Part shown: piece by piece, positions 9,161-18,728 of the stretch | Layout: every line of letters begins with the position of its first letter | How positions within the stretch are numbered: position 1 is the first letter of the stretch | Source: Elizabethkingia meningoseptica_A | Lineage (GTDB): Bacteria > Bacteroidota > Bacteroidia > Flavobacteriales > Weeksellaceae | Assembly: GCF_045762675.1 (NCBI RefSeq) | Contig: NZ_JBJDLK010000008.1 | Coordinates: 101,442 to 165,441, forward strand | Direction of reading: 5' to 3' | Length of the DNA stretch: 64,000 nt | Position numbers and translations under genes: made by a program | Notes under the pieces: model-generated | What the model was told of the DNA's origin: nothing | What the model saw: the letters and a program-made list of their open reading frames with translations, nothing else | The model's database searches: none

Positions 9161-9748
9161 TTATAGCGGAATAGCATATCCTAAAGTAATTGCTACACCT
9201 CTGTTTTTTACACTCTGTCCGTTTTCATTTGAAATATTATTCAGCCCCAGATTATACCTTCCATCTATAATCAGTTTACCCGGACCTGCAGGAATAGCTA
9301 AACCGGCTCCCATCTGAATTCCAAAATCAACAGACCGGGTTTTACCATACGCTGCTTTTACCTTGTCACTTTTACCAGCAAGAAATCCAATTGAAGGACC
9401 TGCATTTACATATAAAGGACCAAAGCTATATTTTGCAAGTACCGGAATCTCAATATAATTGAAATTATAAGTTTCCGTTATAGCATTACTTTTGACCTTT
9501 GTTCCTTTACTAATGAAGTTGAGTTCCGGCTGGATGGAGAAATTCTTAACTCCTGTTTCAATATTAACCCCGACACCGCCTACAAAACCAACTTTCGATT
9601 TCTCACCCGATACATTTTTAATCGACTGATTAGCAATGTTAATTCCCGCTCTTGGAATCAGTTCTACCCCTGTTCCCGTATTTGTCTGCTGTGCATTCAT
9701 ACCTGCAAAGCCCAATGCTATTGCAGTAAGTACTAAAATTTTTTTCAT
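9161..9748 (-). CDS. outer-membrane beta-barrel protein, PorT/porin-like family
   Basis: 195 residues with an N-terminal signal peptide (MKKILVLTAIALGFAGMNAQ) followed by alternating short beta strands rich in glycine and aromatic residues (GVELIPRAGINIANQS, SKVGFVGGVGVNIETG, KYSFGPLYVNAGPSIGFLAG) and a C-terminal strand ending GVAITLGYAIPL. This is the pattern of an eight-stranded OMP barrel of the outer membrane protein beta-barrel/PorT type common in Bacteroidota. A specific role cannot be given. It stands as a single gene divergent from the RND efflux operon. Confidence 0.8.
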   Translation of the reverse strand: MKKILVLTAIALGFAGMNAQQTNTGTGVELIPRAGINIANQSIKNVSGEKSKVGFVGGVGVNIETGVKNFSIQPELNFISKGTKVKSNAITETYNFNYIEIPVLAKYSFGPLYVNAGPSIGFLAGKSDKVKAAYGKTRSVDFGIQMGAGLAIPAGPGKLIIDGRYNLGLNNISNENGQSVKNRGVAITLGYAIPL

Positions 9749-10046
9749 GTGAATAAAATTTAAATTGTTTATCGATTTCTAACACAGCGAAATTATAACG
9801 GAACCACCGGTTCGTTCAGTGGTTTCAGTGCGAACTGTAAAAATTTGTACCTCAAACGTATTTTTAGAAATTTCAAGTGAAAATAACTTTATTTCAACTG
9901 TTTTCACAGGGTTTTCCGGACAGAACCTTTTCATTTAAGATATTGTACGTTTCATCTATTATTAATTCCGTTTCACTTTATTTTCACCGGACACCATCTT
10001 TATTATGAACTTATTTTGCCTGCAGATAAAAGGAAAAACCAATATT

Positions 10047-11168
10047 ATGAATTATAGAATAGGATATTTTGCTGCAGCTCTTACTATAGCAGCTCTTATG
10101 TATTCATGCAATTCGGGTAATGCACAGGAAAATGCTTCATTAACTGCAGCTCTGCCCACAGATTTTATTCAGTTACATTCTGGGGATGCAGATATCTCCA
10201 CAGGATATCCCGGAAGTATAGAAGGGCAGGATAATGTAGAAATAAAAGCTCAGGTAACTGGCTATTTAGAAGCCGTGTATGTAAAAGAGGGGCAGTATGT
10301 AAACAAAGGCCAGCCCTTGTTCAGAATTAACCCTTCGGTATATAATGAACAGGTGAACAATAATGAAGCGGCATTAAAAACAGCATTGGCAAATCAGTCT
10401 AATGCCCGGCTTGAAGTAGAAAAACTTAAACCTCTTGTAGACGGGAAAGTAGTATCCGACATGCAGCTTAAAACAGCACAGGCAAGCTATCAGGCAGCTA
10501 CAGCACAAGTTGCACAGGCTAAATCAGCATTGGGTTCTTCCAGAATTAATGCCAATTTCACCTATATTAAAGCTCCTGTAAGCGGCTATATCGGAAGAAT
10601 TCCCAACAGAGTAGGAAACCTCATCTCGCCAACAGATACAACACCGCTTACTTCCCTTTCCAGTATCAATACCGTCAATGTTTATTTTGCGATGAACGAA
10701 GCCGATTTTATAAGCCATAGTAAATCCCCAGCTTCTGATACGAATAACACCGGTATTGTGGATCTTATCCTGGCAGACGGTTCTATCTATTCCTACAAAG
10801 GAAAACTGGAAACCGCCAGCGGAAATTTTGACCGGAATACAGGAAGTATACAAATGAAAGCGGTATTTCCAAACCCCGACAAATTACTGAGAGCCGGAGG
10901 TACTGCAAGGGTTGTAATACACCGGGGTGTAGACAATGTCATAAAACTACCTAAAACAGCGGTAAAAGATATTCAGGACAAATTCTTTGTATATAAACTG
11001 AGCAGCGATAATAAAGTAGTGATGTTACCGATTGAAATATCCGGGGATACGACACAGGATTATTTCGTTTCCGCAGGAGTTAAAGCGGGTGATAAGATTG
11101 CAATCAACAGAATCGATGCGCTTACGGATGGTGCCACTGTAGCTCCTAAAGTTGTGCCTTTAAAATAA
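10047..11168 (+). CDS. RND efflux periplasmic adaptor (MexA/AcrA type) lipoprotein
   Basis: 373 residues from the ATG at 10047. That start is chosen because it gives a proper lipoprotein signal (MNYRIGYFAAALTIAALMYS then C21); an upstream in-frame ATG at 10005 would bury it. Order: lipoyl-like half (VEIKAQVTGYLEAVYVKEG), coiled-coil hairpin with many alanines (about residues 115-160), second lipoyl half (YIKAPVSGYIGRIPNRVGN), then beta-barrel and membrane-proximal domains. It bridges the inner-membrane pump and the outer-membrane channel encoded by the next two genes, 32 bases downstream. Confidence 0.93.
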   Translation: MNYRIGYFAAALTIAALMYSCNSGNAQENASLTAALPTDFIQLHSGDADISTGYPGSIEGQDNVEIKAQVTGYLEAVYVKEGQYVNKGQPLFRINPSVYNEQVNNNEAALKTALANQSNARLEVEKLKPLVDGKVVSDMQLKTAQASYQAATAQVAQAKSALGSSRINANFTYIKAPVSGYIGRIPNRVGNLISPTDTTPLTSLSSINTVNVYFAMNEADFISHSKSPASDTNNTGIVDLILADGSIYSYKGKLETASGNFDRNTGSIQMKAVFPNPDKLLRAGGTARVVIHRGVDNVIKLPKTAVKDIQDKFFVYKLSSDNKVVMLPIEISGDTTQDYFVSAGVKAGDKIAINRIDALTDGATVAPKVVPLK

Positions 11169-11200
11169 TTACAGAACAATTCATTCTCAAAAATTTAAAA

Positions 11201-14200
11201 ATGTTAAAAAAGATAATAGACCGCCCCATACTGGCAACAGTTATTTCTTTAATCTTCGTGATTTTAGGAATTATTGGACTTAGCCAGCTGGCGGTAACCC
11301 GTTTCCCCGATATTTCTCCGCCAACTATTACTGTAACCGGATCCTATCCGGGCGGTAATAGTGAAACCGTAATCCGTTCTGTGGTCACACCTCTTGAAGA
11401 AGAGATCAACGGTGTTGAAGATATGGAATACATTAAGTCCAGTGCGAGCAACGATGGTACATTTTCCATATCCGTAATTTTCAAACAAGGTGTTAATCCC
11501 GATCAGGCAGCTGTAAATGTACAGAACAGAGTACAGCAGGCTACACCTATACTTCCTCAGGAAGTGGTAAGGATGGGATTAACAACCTCCAAGCAACAGA
11601 ACAGCATGGTAATGCTTTTTAATATCTATACGGATGATAATAAAAAGTATGACGAAACCTTTTTACAGAACTATGCCAATATCAACCTTATTCCTCAGAT
11701 CAAAAGGGTAAAAGGAGTAGGACAGGCACAGGTTTTCGGGGTTAAAGATTACTCCATGAGAATCTGGCTTAATCCGCAGAAAATGTCTTTATATGGTCTG
11801 GAACCTGCAGATGTATCCGGAGCTATTGCCGATCATAGTTTAGAATCTACGCCCGGAAAGTTAGGTGAAGAATCCACAGCTGCTCTGGAGTATGTTATCA
11901 AATACAAAGGAAAAAAGAACAAACCTGAACAATATGAAAATATCATTGTTAAAAACGATGGTACAAAAATCATCCGCCTTAGCGATGTAGCCCGCGTAGA
12001 GTTTGGTTCTTTTACCTATAGCGGTGATAATAAATCCAACGGAAAAAATGCCGTAACAGTTGCAATCATGCAGACCACCGGTTCTAATGCGAATCAAATA
12101 GAAACAGGCGTAAATAAATCGATTGACCAACTGGCTAAATCATTTCCACCGGGTATTAAATACACTAAAGTAATCAGTACAAAAGAGAAACTGGATGAAG
12201 CTACCGGACAGGTAAAATCTACTTTGATAGAAGCTTTTATCCTTGTATTTATTGTCGTGTTTATTTTCCTTCAGGATTTCAGGTCTACCTTAATACCGGC
12301 AATCGCAGTTCCGGTAGCCATTATTGGTACCTTCTTTTTCCTGTTGGTATTAGGATTTACAATTAATGTACTCACGCTTTTTGCTCTGGTACTGGCAATT
12401 GGTATTGTAGTAGATGATGCCATTGTAGTTGTAGAAGCCGTTCACAGTAATATGGAAGGAACCAGTCTCTCCGGTAAAGAGGCGACGCATAAAGCAATGA
12501 ACGAAATCACCGGTGCGGTAATTTCAATTACCCTTGTCATGTCTGCCGTATTTATTCCGATAGGCTTCATGTCCGGTTCTGCAGGTTTATTCTATAAGCA
12601 GTTTGCTTATACACTGGCAATTGCCATTATTATTTCGGCAGTAAATGCATTAACATTAACTCCGGCTTTATGTGCAGCGTTTCTTAAAAACAATCATGCT
12701 GAAGGAGTACATACTACCAAAAACGGATTCGGACACCGATTTGCTACCGCATTCAATGCCAGCTTTAACAATATGACGAACCGTTATGTAAAAGGTATAA
12801 AGTTTTTAATTAACCGTAAATGGATTGCAGGCGGATTGACAGCAGGTATAATTGGCATTGCAGCATACCTTATGATAAGTACTTCTAAGAGTTTTGTTCC
12901 TATGGAGGATGATAATTTATTTATGTATACCTTAACGATGCCGCCGGGAACAGGTTTAACAAAAACCACAGAAGTTTCCGGGAAAGTAAGTACTATTCTA
13001 AAAAGTATGGAAGCCGTTAAAGAGAACACCGCAATTACCGGTTACAACTTACTAAGTAATAGTGCAGGGCCGTCGTATGCTATGGGATTTGTAAAACTGA
13101 AGCCTAAAAAAGAAAGAGGAGCTGTTCAGAATATAGATGAAATAGTTGCGAATGTTAATCAAAAACTGTCTACAATAAAAGAGGGAAGTGTTATGACTTT
13201 CAGAATGCCACCTGTGGAAGGTTATGGTATGACTAACGATGCCGAGATTGTATTACAGGATAGAATGGGGCGTTCACCACAGGTTTTAAAAGCAAAAGCC
13301 GATGAAGTGATGGCACAGTTAATGCAGCTTCCCGAAGTCGCTTATGCCTATACAACATTCAGAGCCGATTACCCGCAGATGGAACTTGAAGTGAACGAAG
13401 ATAAGGCAAAGCAGTTAGGCGTAAGTGTATCCGGATTATTGGGCACTATCCAGACTTATTTTTCCGGAGACCAGTCACAGAATTTCTCAAGATTCGGAAA
13501 GTTTTACAGAGTGAATATCAAGGCTGACGGTATTTTCAGAATGGACCAGCAGGCATTTAATGATATTTTTGTAAAAAATGATAAAGGAGAAATGGTACCT
13601 GTAAATACTTTAATCACTTTAAAGAAAGTATATGGTCCCGAATCTACAGGAAGGTATAACCTGTATAACTCTTTAAATATTAATGTAGCTCCAAAGCCGG
13701 GGGTAAGTAACGGTGCACTGATTGAAAAACTGGAGAAAACACTTGATAAGCTACCGTCAGATTACAGCTACGAATGGACAGGGCTGAGCCTTGAAGAAAA
13801 ATCCTCATCCGGGCAAACAACAGCGATTTTCGGATTGTGTTTACTTTTCGTTTACCTCTTACTGGCTGCACAGTATGAAAGCTATATTCTTCCTTTAGCG
13901 GTAATGCTTTCAATTCCTACCGGTGTTATTGGTGCATTTCTGGGAATAAAGGCAATCGGATTAGATAATAACATCTATGTACAGGTTGGTTTAATCATGC
14001 TTATTGGGTTACTGGCCAAGAATGCAATTCTGATTGTAGAATTTGCCGTCCAGCGTAGAAAGGCCGGGCTATCAATTCTGGAATCTGCACTGGACGGAGC
14101 AAAAGCCAGACTACGTCCGATTATTATGACCTCGCTTGCATTTATTGTTGGAATGGTTCCTTTAATGATGTCTGCAGGAGGAATGGCTTCCGGAAACAGA

Positions 14201-14362
14201 TCTATTAGTACCAGTGCTGCTATGGGAATGTTTAGCGGTGTTGTTCTGGGCGTATTTGTCATTCCGGTTTTATATATGTTCTTCCAGTATCTGGATGAAA
14301 AGTTTTCATCGAAAAAATATGGTGTTATACCTCAAAAAGAAATATCAAATGAAAATATATAA
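11201..14362 (+). CDS. RND multidrug efflux permease, HAE1 family
   Basis: 1053 residues, the normal size of AcrB/MexB-like pumps. N-terminal MLKKIIDRPILATVISLIFV is typical, two periplasmic loops follow TM1 and TM7, and the proton-relay helix 4 reads LVLAIGIVVDDAIVVVE with the paired aspartates of HAE1 pumps (not the DFGxxxD motif of metal pumps). It exports hydrophobic and amphiphilic drugs by proton antiport. It is the middle gene of the adaptor-pump-channel operon and overlaps the next gene by 14 bases. Confidence 0.95.
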   Translation: MLKKIIDRPILATVISLIFVILGIIGLSQLAVTRFPDISPPTITVTGSYPGGNSETVIRSVVTPLEEEINGVEDMEYIKSSASNDGTFSISVIFKQGVNPDQAAVNVQNRVQQATPILPQEVVRMGLTTSKQQNSMVMLFNIYTDDNKKYDETFLQNYANINLIPQIKRVKGVGQAQVFGVKDYSMRIWLNPQKMSLYGLEPADVSGAIADHSLESTPGKLGEESTAALEYVIKYKGKKNKPEQYENIIVKNDGTKIIRLSDVARVEFGSFTYSGDNKSNGKNAVTVAIMQTTGSNANQIETGVNKSIDQLAKSFPPGIKYTKVISTKEKLDEATGQVKSTLIEAFILVFIVVFIFLQDFRSTLIPAIAVPVAIIGTFFFLLVLGFTINVLTLFALVLAIGIVVDDAIVVVEAVHSNMEGTSLSGKEATHKAMNEITGAVISITLVMSAVFIPIGFMSGSAGLFYKQFAYTLAIAIIISAVNALTLTPALCAAFLKNNHAEGVHTTKNGFGHRFATAFNASFNNMTNRYVKGIKFLINRKWIAGGLTAGIIGIAAYLMISTSKSFVPMEDDNLFMYTLTMPPGTGLTKTTEVSGKVSTILKSMEAVKENTAITGYNLLSNSAGPSYAMGFVKLKPKKERGAVQNIDEIVANVNQKLSTIKEGSVMTFRMPPVEGYGMTNDAEIVLQDRMGRSPQVLKAKADEVMAQLMQLPEVAYAYTTFRADYPQMELEVNEDKAKQLGVSVSGLLGTIQTYFSGDQSQNFSRFGKFYRVNIKADGIFRMDQQAFNDIFVKNDKGEMVPVNTLITLKKVYGPESTGRYNLYNSLNINVAPKPGVSNGALIEKLEKTLDKLPSDYSYEWTGLSLEEKSSSGQTTAIFGLCLLFVYLLLAAQYESYILPLAVMLSIPTGVIGAFLGIKAIGLDNNIYVQVGLIMLIGLLAKNAILIVEFAVQRRKAGLSILESALDGAKARLRPIIMTSLAFIVGMVPLMMSAGGMASGNRSISTSAAMGMFSGVVLGVFVIPVLYMFFQYLDEKFSSKKYGVIPQKEISNENI

Positions 14363-15767
14363 TATAAAAAACATCTTTATAGCCGGCGCATTGGCTGCTA
14401 TGCTTGCGTCGTGTGCCGTAGGGAAGCCATATACCAGAACTAATCTCGATATTCCGCAAAACTATAAAGAATCTACTCAGGTAACAGGAGACACGATTGT
14501 TCTTCCGTGGAAAACGTTCTTTAAGGATCCTCAGCTTACGGTACTTATAGAAAAGGCATTGATCAGAAATAATGAAATTAATGTTGCATTAAAGAATATT
14601 GAACAACTGGATCTCGCTTATAAGCAGGCCAAACATTCTCTTATGCCAACACTCGATCTGAATGTAGGCGCTAACAGAACCTGGGTGTCAAAAAACAGCC
14701 TGAATGGTTCTCTTTCAGAACAGTTTACCGGAAGCAAATATATTGATGACTTTAATGCATCTCTTAAGTTATCCTGGGAAGCCGATATATGGGGAAAATC
14801 TAAAATGCAGAAAGAATCTGCTGCTGCTGACTATTTTGCACAGAAGGAAAATCTGAATGCCATAAAAAGCAGGATTATTGTTCAGGTTGCGCAGGCTTAT
14901 TATAATCTGATAAGCCTTAAAGAACAGCTGAAAATTGCAGAAAAAAATATCGAGTTGAGTAATAACACGCTTAATATGATGGAGCTTCAGTTTAAAGCCG
15001 GACAAATTAATTCTCTTGCTATACAACAGTCGGAAGCACAAAAGAAAACAGCTGAACTTCTGATTCCGCTGGCAAATCAGAATATTGCTGTACAGGAAAA
15101 TGCATTGAGTATTCTTTGTGGTGAATATCCTTCCGGAATAGAAAGCAAAACGGAATCGCTGAAAGAGATGATCCCGGAAAATAAACTTCATGAAGGATTA
15201 CCGGCACAGCTTTTAAGCCGCCGGCCGGATCTGAAAGCTGCCGAATACAATGTTATAAGCCTTAACGCCAAAACAGGTCTGGCAAAAGCAGCAATGTATC
15301 CCAGTATTAGTTTATCTCCGCAGATCGGTATAAATTCTTATAAATTCAATACCTGGTTTGATCTTCCCGGCTCTCTTACTAAAATGATTGCAGGAAACAT
15401 CGCCATGCCTATTTTACAGAAAAAACAATTAAAAACTACTTATGAAATTGCTGTTATAGAACAGGAAAAGGCAGCTGTTAATTTCAAACAATCGGTGATG
15501 AATGCTGTCAGAGAGGTTTCCGATGCCATGGCGAAATCTAAAGGAACCTCTGAAAGGCTGGAATTACTGGATCAGAGAACTGCGGTTCTGGATAAAGGAA
15601 TTAACGATGCCTTTAAACTGTACAAAAGCGGTATGGCAACGTATCTTGAGGTTATTACAGCACAGAATAATAAACTTCAGAATGATCTGGAACGTATTAA
15701 CGTTACGCTGGAAAAATTAAATGCTGAGGTAGATCTCTACCGGGCATTGGGCGGGGGTGTAAACTAA
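14349..15767 (+). CDS. RND efflux outer-membrane channel, NodT/OprM family lipoprotein
   Basis: 472 residues from the ATG at 14349, which overlaps the end of the pump gene. This start is preferred over 14214 because it gives the lipoprotein signal MKIYNIKNIFIAGALAAMLA followed by S-C22. The two repeated OEP helical segments are present, including ADIWGKSKMQKESAAADYFA, LLSRRPDLKAAEYNV and YKSGMATYLEVITAQN, all NodT hallmarks. It forms the trimeric outer-membrane exit duct. Together with the two genes before it this is a complete tripartite drug exporter; no local regulator is encoded with it. Confidence 0.94.
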   Translation: MKIYNIKNIFIAGALAAMLASCAVGKPYTRTNLDIPQNYKESTQVTGDTIVLPWKTFFKDPQLTVLIEKALIRNNEINVALKNIEQLDLAYKQAKHSLMPTLDLNVGANRTWVSKNSLNGSLSEQFTGSKYIDDFNASLKLSWEADIWGKSKMQKESAAADYFAQKENLNAIKSRIIVQVAQAYYNLISLKEQLKIAEKNIELSNNTLNMMELQFKAGQINSLAIQQSEAQKKTAELLIPLANQNIAVQENALSILCGEYPSGIESKTESLKEMIPENKLHEGLPAQLLSRRPDLKAAEYNVISLNAKTGLAKAAMYPSISLSPQIGINSYKFNTWFDLPGSLTKMIAGNIAMPILQKKQLKTTYEIAVIEQEKAAVNFKQSVMNAVREVSDAMAKSKGTSERLELLDQRTAVLDKGINDAFKLYKSGMATYLEVITAQNNKLQNDLERINVTLEKLNAEVDLYRALGGGVN

Positions 15768-15797
15768 CATACCCGCAGGAATCGTGCATCCAAAATA

Positions 15798-15825
15798 AAA
15801 CCGCCTTTAAAGGGCGGTTTTATTC
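15798..15825. terminator. bidirectional terminator between efflux operon and FMN reductase
   Basis: AAACCGCCTTT (15798-15808) pairs with AAAGGGCGGTTT up to 15820, flanked by A-rich sequence on the left and T-rich on the right. It lies between two convergent stop codons (15767 plus, 15832 minus) and can serve both. Confidence 0.85.
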
Positions 15826-15831
15826 TATTAT

Positions 15832-16392
15832 TTACATTCTTTCACGGCCAAACATTCCTGTTGTGGCCAGTCTGATCAAAAGATCCAGTTTATTTCTATA
15901 TACTTCCGATATTGTTCCCGGCTTCCCTTCTTCATATAAAGCTGCTCTTGCAATAGGCACACTAAATGGTAAAGTCCACGCGCGTAAAGATTTCGCAATA
16001 GAATCCATTGCATTAATTCCCTGCATCGCCTGTACACCATCTGCCCAGCAGACAAGTCCGACTTTCTTATCCGTAAGGTAAGGTTTTTCATTTTTTGCGC
16101 TAATCTCCAGCCAGTCCAGACAATTCTTCATGACTCCCGGTATACTTCCGTGGTATAGTGGTGAAAGCCAGAAATGTATATCCGCTTCAAGGAATAAAGT
16201 ATTCATTACCTCCACACCATTCGGCACTTTTTTAAGTGTTGTATCAAACAGAGGAATACCACTGTCTGCAAGATTAAATATTTTACTTTCTACTCCGTAT
16301 TCTTTCAGTTTTTCTGCAATATAAGCTGAAAGGGCACCGGAGGTAGACAAAGGATTTCTTTCCAAAGCCCCGTTAAATATTATTGCTGTCAT
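15832..16392 (-). CDS. NADPH-dependent FMN reductase family protein
   Basis: 186 residues with a flavodoxin-like fold: N-terminal strand and phosphate loop (IIFNGALERNPLSTSGALSA), central SPLYHGSIPGVMKNCLDWLE typical of NAD(P)H-dependent FMN reductases and related azo/chromate reductases, and the segment KKVGLVCWADGVQAMQGINA. These proteins bind FMN and reduce flavins or quinones with NADPH in the cytoplasm. It lies in a minus-strand run with the DUF2480 and superoxide dismutase genes (gaps of 48 and 55 bases), so a role in redox stress is plausible but inferred. Confidence 0.82.
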   Translation of the reverse strand: MTAIIFNGALERNPLSTSGALSAYIAEKLKEYGVESKIFNLADSGIPLFDTTLKKVPNGVEVMNTLFLEADIHFWLSPLYHGSIPGVMKNCLDWLEISAKNEKPYLTDKKVGLVCWADGVQAMQGINAMDSIAKSLRAWTLPFSVPIARAALYEEGKPGTISEVYRNKLDLLIRLATTGMFGRERM

Positions 16393-16440
16393 TCGTATAT
16401 ATTATATATTTCAATTTTCAGTTGAGTCGCACCCGTAATT

Positions 16441-16941
16441 TTAATTTTTAAAAATAACCTTTGGCATTCCTATTTCACCATACATCAGCGCTTTTACCAA
16501 AGGCTTCAGGCGGTCGGTTGCCAGCATATAAACTTCCGGAGGCATATCCGGTCTGGCTCTTACCACTACTTTATGATCGGCAAACGAAGATAGGTCGGCA
16601 TCTGTCAGATTCTTTTTCCATAAGTCCACCTCAACTGAAGTTGTATCTTTAAAATCAAAATAAGCAGCATTGTTATGAAGCTTTTCAGCAAGCACCATGT
16701 AAACCCAAGGCGGAATAATTGCATCAACTGAACAAATTATGGCTACTGCTTTCTCTTTAAAGGAAGTAAAATCGATTTGAGATACAGACGCTCTGAACTC
16801 TTTTTCTTTTACGATCATCTCCATGTAAAGATAATCTTTAATATCGAATTCTACGATTTCAATAGCAGGCTTGAAATCAATTAAATCGAAAGCGATGATT
16901 CCTGATGCTTCTACCTTATTTATAAAAATATCCCTGTTCAT
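16441..16941 (-). CDS. DUF2480 family protein
   Basis: 166 residues, cytoplasmic. Recognised as DUF2480, a family almost confined to Bacteroidota, from the overall pattern including NKVEASGIIAFDLIDF near the N-terminus and KALMYGEIGMPKVIFKN at the C-terminus. No biochemical function is known to me for the family. It contains two similar PPWVYMVLAEKL / PPEVYMLATDRL segments about 60 residues apart, suggesting an internal duplication. It sits between the FMN reductase and superoxide dismutase genes on the same strand. Confidence 0.8.
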   Translation of the reverse strand: MNRDIFINKVEASGIIAFDLIDFKPAIEIVEFDIKDYLYMEMIVKEKEFRASVSQIDFTSFKEKAVAIICSVDAIIPPWVYMVLAEKLHNNAAYFDFKDTTSVEVDLWKKNLTDADLSSFADHKVVVRARPDMPPEVYMLATDRLKPLVKALMYGEIGMPKVIFKN

Positions 16942-16996
16942 TATAATGTTTTACCGGTTTACTAAAATCACCAATGCAATGCTGCATTATTATGTA

Positions 16997-17620
16997 TTAG
17001 ATTTCTGAAAGTGCTTCTTCATAATTTTTCTCTACTGCCGACCAGTCCAGAACTGACCAGAAAGCATCCAGATAGTCAGCTCTCTTATTCTGATATTTCA
17101 GGTAATAGGCATGCTCCCATACATCCACACCCAGAATAGGAAATCCTCTGCTGGTTAGCTGTGTATCCATTAACGGATTGTCCTGATTAGCTGTAGCCGT
17201 AATAGCTATTGATCCATTATATTTTACAAACAGCCATGCCCAGCCTGAACCAAACTGTCCTAAACCTGCTTTTTTTATTTCTTCTTTAAAATGATCAAGA
17301 CTTCCGAAAGCAGCGTTAATTTCATTAGCCAGTTTTCCTGTAGGTGCTGTTTTAGGTGTTGGTGACAATATACTCCAGAACAGTGAATGGTTATAATGTC
17401 CGCCGCCGTTATTCCGTACTGCAGGACTGTATTTACTGATTTCTGGTAAAATTTCTTTCAATCCTTTTCCATCTGCATCACTACCTTCCAGAGCTTTGTT
17501 CAGATTATCGACATAAGCCTGGTGGTGACGTTGGTGGTGAATACTCATTGTATCTTTATCAAAGTGAGGTTCCAGTGCATCATATGCGTATGCAAGCGCT
17601 GGTAACTGAAATGTACTCAT
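16997..17620 (-). CDS. sodA: superoxide dismutase, Mn/Fe type
   Basis: 207 residues from the ATG at 17620 (the frame is open further upstream to 17686, but that part overlaps the promoter box at 17652-17659 and is not conserved). It converts superoxide to oxygen and hydrogen peroxide. Metal ligands are visible: H28 in MSIHHQRHH, the His of NHSLFW, and Asp and His of DVWEHAYYLKY. The GGHYNHSLFW and AWLFVKY segments fit Mn/Fe enzymes; metal choice is not certain from sequence. No signal peptide, so cytoplasmic. A SufR-like regulator gene is transcribed divergently and matching operators lie at both promoters. Confidence 0.95.
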   Translation of the reverse strand: MSTFQLPALAYAYDALEPHFDKDTMSIHHQRHHQAYVDNLNKALEGSDADGKGLKEILPEISKYSPAVRNNGGGHYNHSLFWSILSPTPKTAPTGKLANEINAAFGSLDHFKEEIKKAGLGQFGSGWAWLFVKYNGSIAITATANQDNPLMDTQLTSRGFPILGVDVWEHAYYLKYQNKRADYLDAFWSVLDWSAVEKNYEEALSEI

Positions 17621-17651
17621 AACGAAAATGTTTATTGTTATTAATCTCCGA

Positions 17652-17700
17652 CAAAGGTAAAGGAAGAAAAACAATAAAACAACCATTTAGTTGTTTTATT
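17652..17700 (-). promoter_or_regulatory. superoxide dismutase promoter with palindromic operator
   Basis: On the minus strand a -7 box TACCTTTG (17659-17652) lies 20 bases after a TTG -33 element. The -33 region is embedded in an 11-bp perfect inverted repeat, AATAAAACAAC (17673-17683) / GTTGTTTTATT (17690-17700), spacer 6. A bound protein would cover the -33 element, so repression is the simplest reading. The left arm is repeated exactly at the divergent regulator promoter. Confidence 0.7.
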
Positions 17701-17774
17701 AAATAAAATAGAATCATCTATACAATCTATCAAAAGCCTATATAACAGCCATACATACTATATATAAAAAGTAT

Positions 17775-17811
17775 TACCTTTGTTATTACAAAATAAAACA
17801 ACAAATAGTTG
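17775..17811 (+). promoter_or_regulatory. promoter and operator of the SufR-like regulator gene
   Basis: The -7 box TACCTTTG (17775-17782) is identical to that of the superoxide dismutase gene on the other strand. Just downstream lies AATAAAACAAC (17792-17802), then 5 bases, then GTTG (17808-17811), the same arm and the inner part of the other arm of the dismutase operator. Position after the -7 box suggests autorepression of the regulator, whose ATG is at 17816. Confidence 0.65.
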
Positions 17812-17815
17812 CTAA

Positions 17816-18439
17816 ATGAAAAAGAATCCGACAGATAAAATATTAATGTTTTTAAAGATGAGGGGAGAGGCCACTTCACTTATTATTGCGGATGAATTGG
17901 CCATTACAAAAGAAGGGGCAAGGAAACATCTTTTAAGTCTTTCAGCAGAAGGACTTGTCAAGGCAACAGTAAAAAGTAGTGGCGTTGGCCGCCCTTCAAC
18001 ATTTTATTCTCTTACAGAAAATGGTATGGCCAGATTCCCGGATACTCATGCAGATGTTACAGTACAGTTACTGAGATCAGTTAAAAATGTATTGGGCGAG
18101 AATGCACTTAATCTTTTGATCAGCGACAGAGAATCGCTTGTTTATGAAAGGTATGAAAAAGCGCTGACAGGAACTAAAACACTGGATCAGAAATTAAAAA
18201 TACTCAGCCAGAAACGATCTGAAGAGGGCTATATGGCGGAATGGAAAAAAGACAATGATACTTATTTCCTTATTGAAAATCATTGTCCTATTTGTGCTGC
18301 TGCAACAGAATGTCAGGGTTTCTGTCGTTCTGAACTGAATAACTTTAAAGAATTACTGGGTCCTGAATATCGTATTGAAAGAACAGAATATATCATAGAT
18401 AATGGTAAACGCTGTACTTATAAAATTGAAAAAGTATAA
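17816..18439 (+). CDS. SufR-like winged-helix regulator with C-terminal cysteine cluster
   Basis: 207 residues. The N-terminal winged helix (about 5-75; SLIIADELAITKEGARKHL and GRPSTFYSLTENG) is of the DeoR/SufR type (COG2345). The C-terminal part has C157, C160, C166, C170 and C200 (NHCPICAAATECQGFC). C157 and C170 are 12 residues apart, as are the first two cluster cysteines of cyanobacterial SufR, so an Fe-S cluster or metal is likely bound. SufR proteins sense Fe-S status. Here no suf genes adjoin; the divergent target is superoxide dismutase, so the sensed cue may be oxidative damage to the cluster. Ligand and target are inferred. Confidence 0.8.
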   Translation: MKKNPTDKILMFLKMRGEATSLIIADELAITKEGARKHLLSLSAEGLVKATVKSSGVGRPSTFYSLTENGMARFPDTHADVTVQLLRSVKNVLGENALNLLISDRESLVYERYEKALTGTKTLDQKLKILSQKRSEEGYMAEWKKDNDTYFLIENHCPICAAATECQGFCRSELNNFKELLGPEYRIERTEYIIDNGKRCTYKIEKV

Positions 18440-18728
18440 CCACAATTTAAATCAAAAGCTTTTAAACACTTAAGTTTTACCTGATGCTGCATGATCATAG
18501 TCCCTAAAGTAGACCTAAGTTAGAAAATCAAAGATTTTCTTCACACTGACCTAATACAAAAAACGATCTCAATATATTCAGATGCCTTACTAATAACCGA
18601 ACGGAATTATTGCCTGGGCAACTGACGAAACTCCGGGCAAAGAAGAGCTAAAAAAATCCCTTTCCCGTTGGTTTGTATACAATCCATAGTCTTATTCGTT
18701 TCTGGGCGAACTGTAGTGTTTCCTGTTT

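Noticed and set aside
10005..10046. Longer N-terminus for the RND adaptor
   Set aside because: It would place a non-hydrophobic tail before a complete lipoprotein signal peptide starting at 10047.
17621..17686. 22-residue N-terminal extension of superoxide dismutase
   Set aside because: It overlaps the -7 box and operator of its own gene and is not part of the family.
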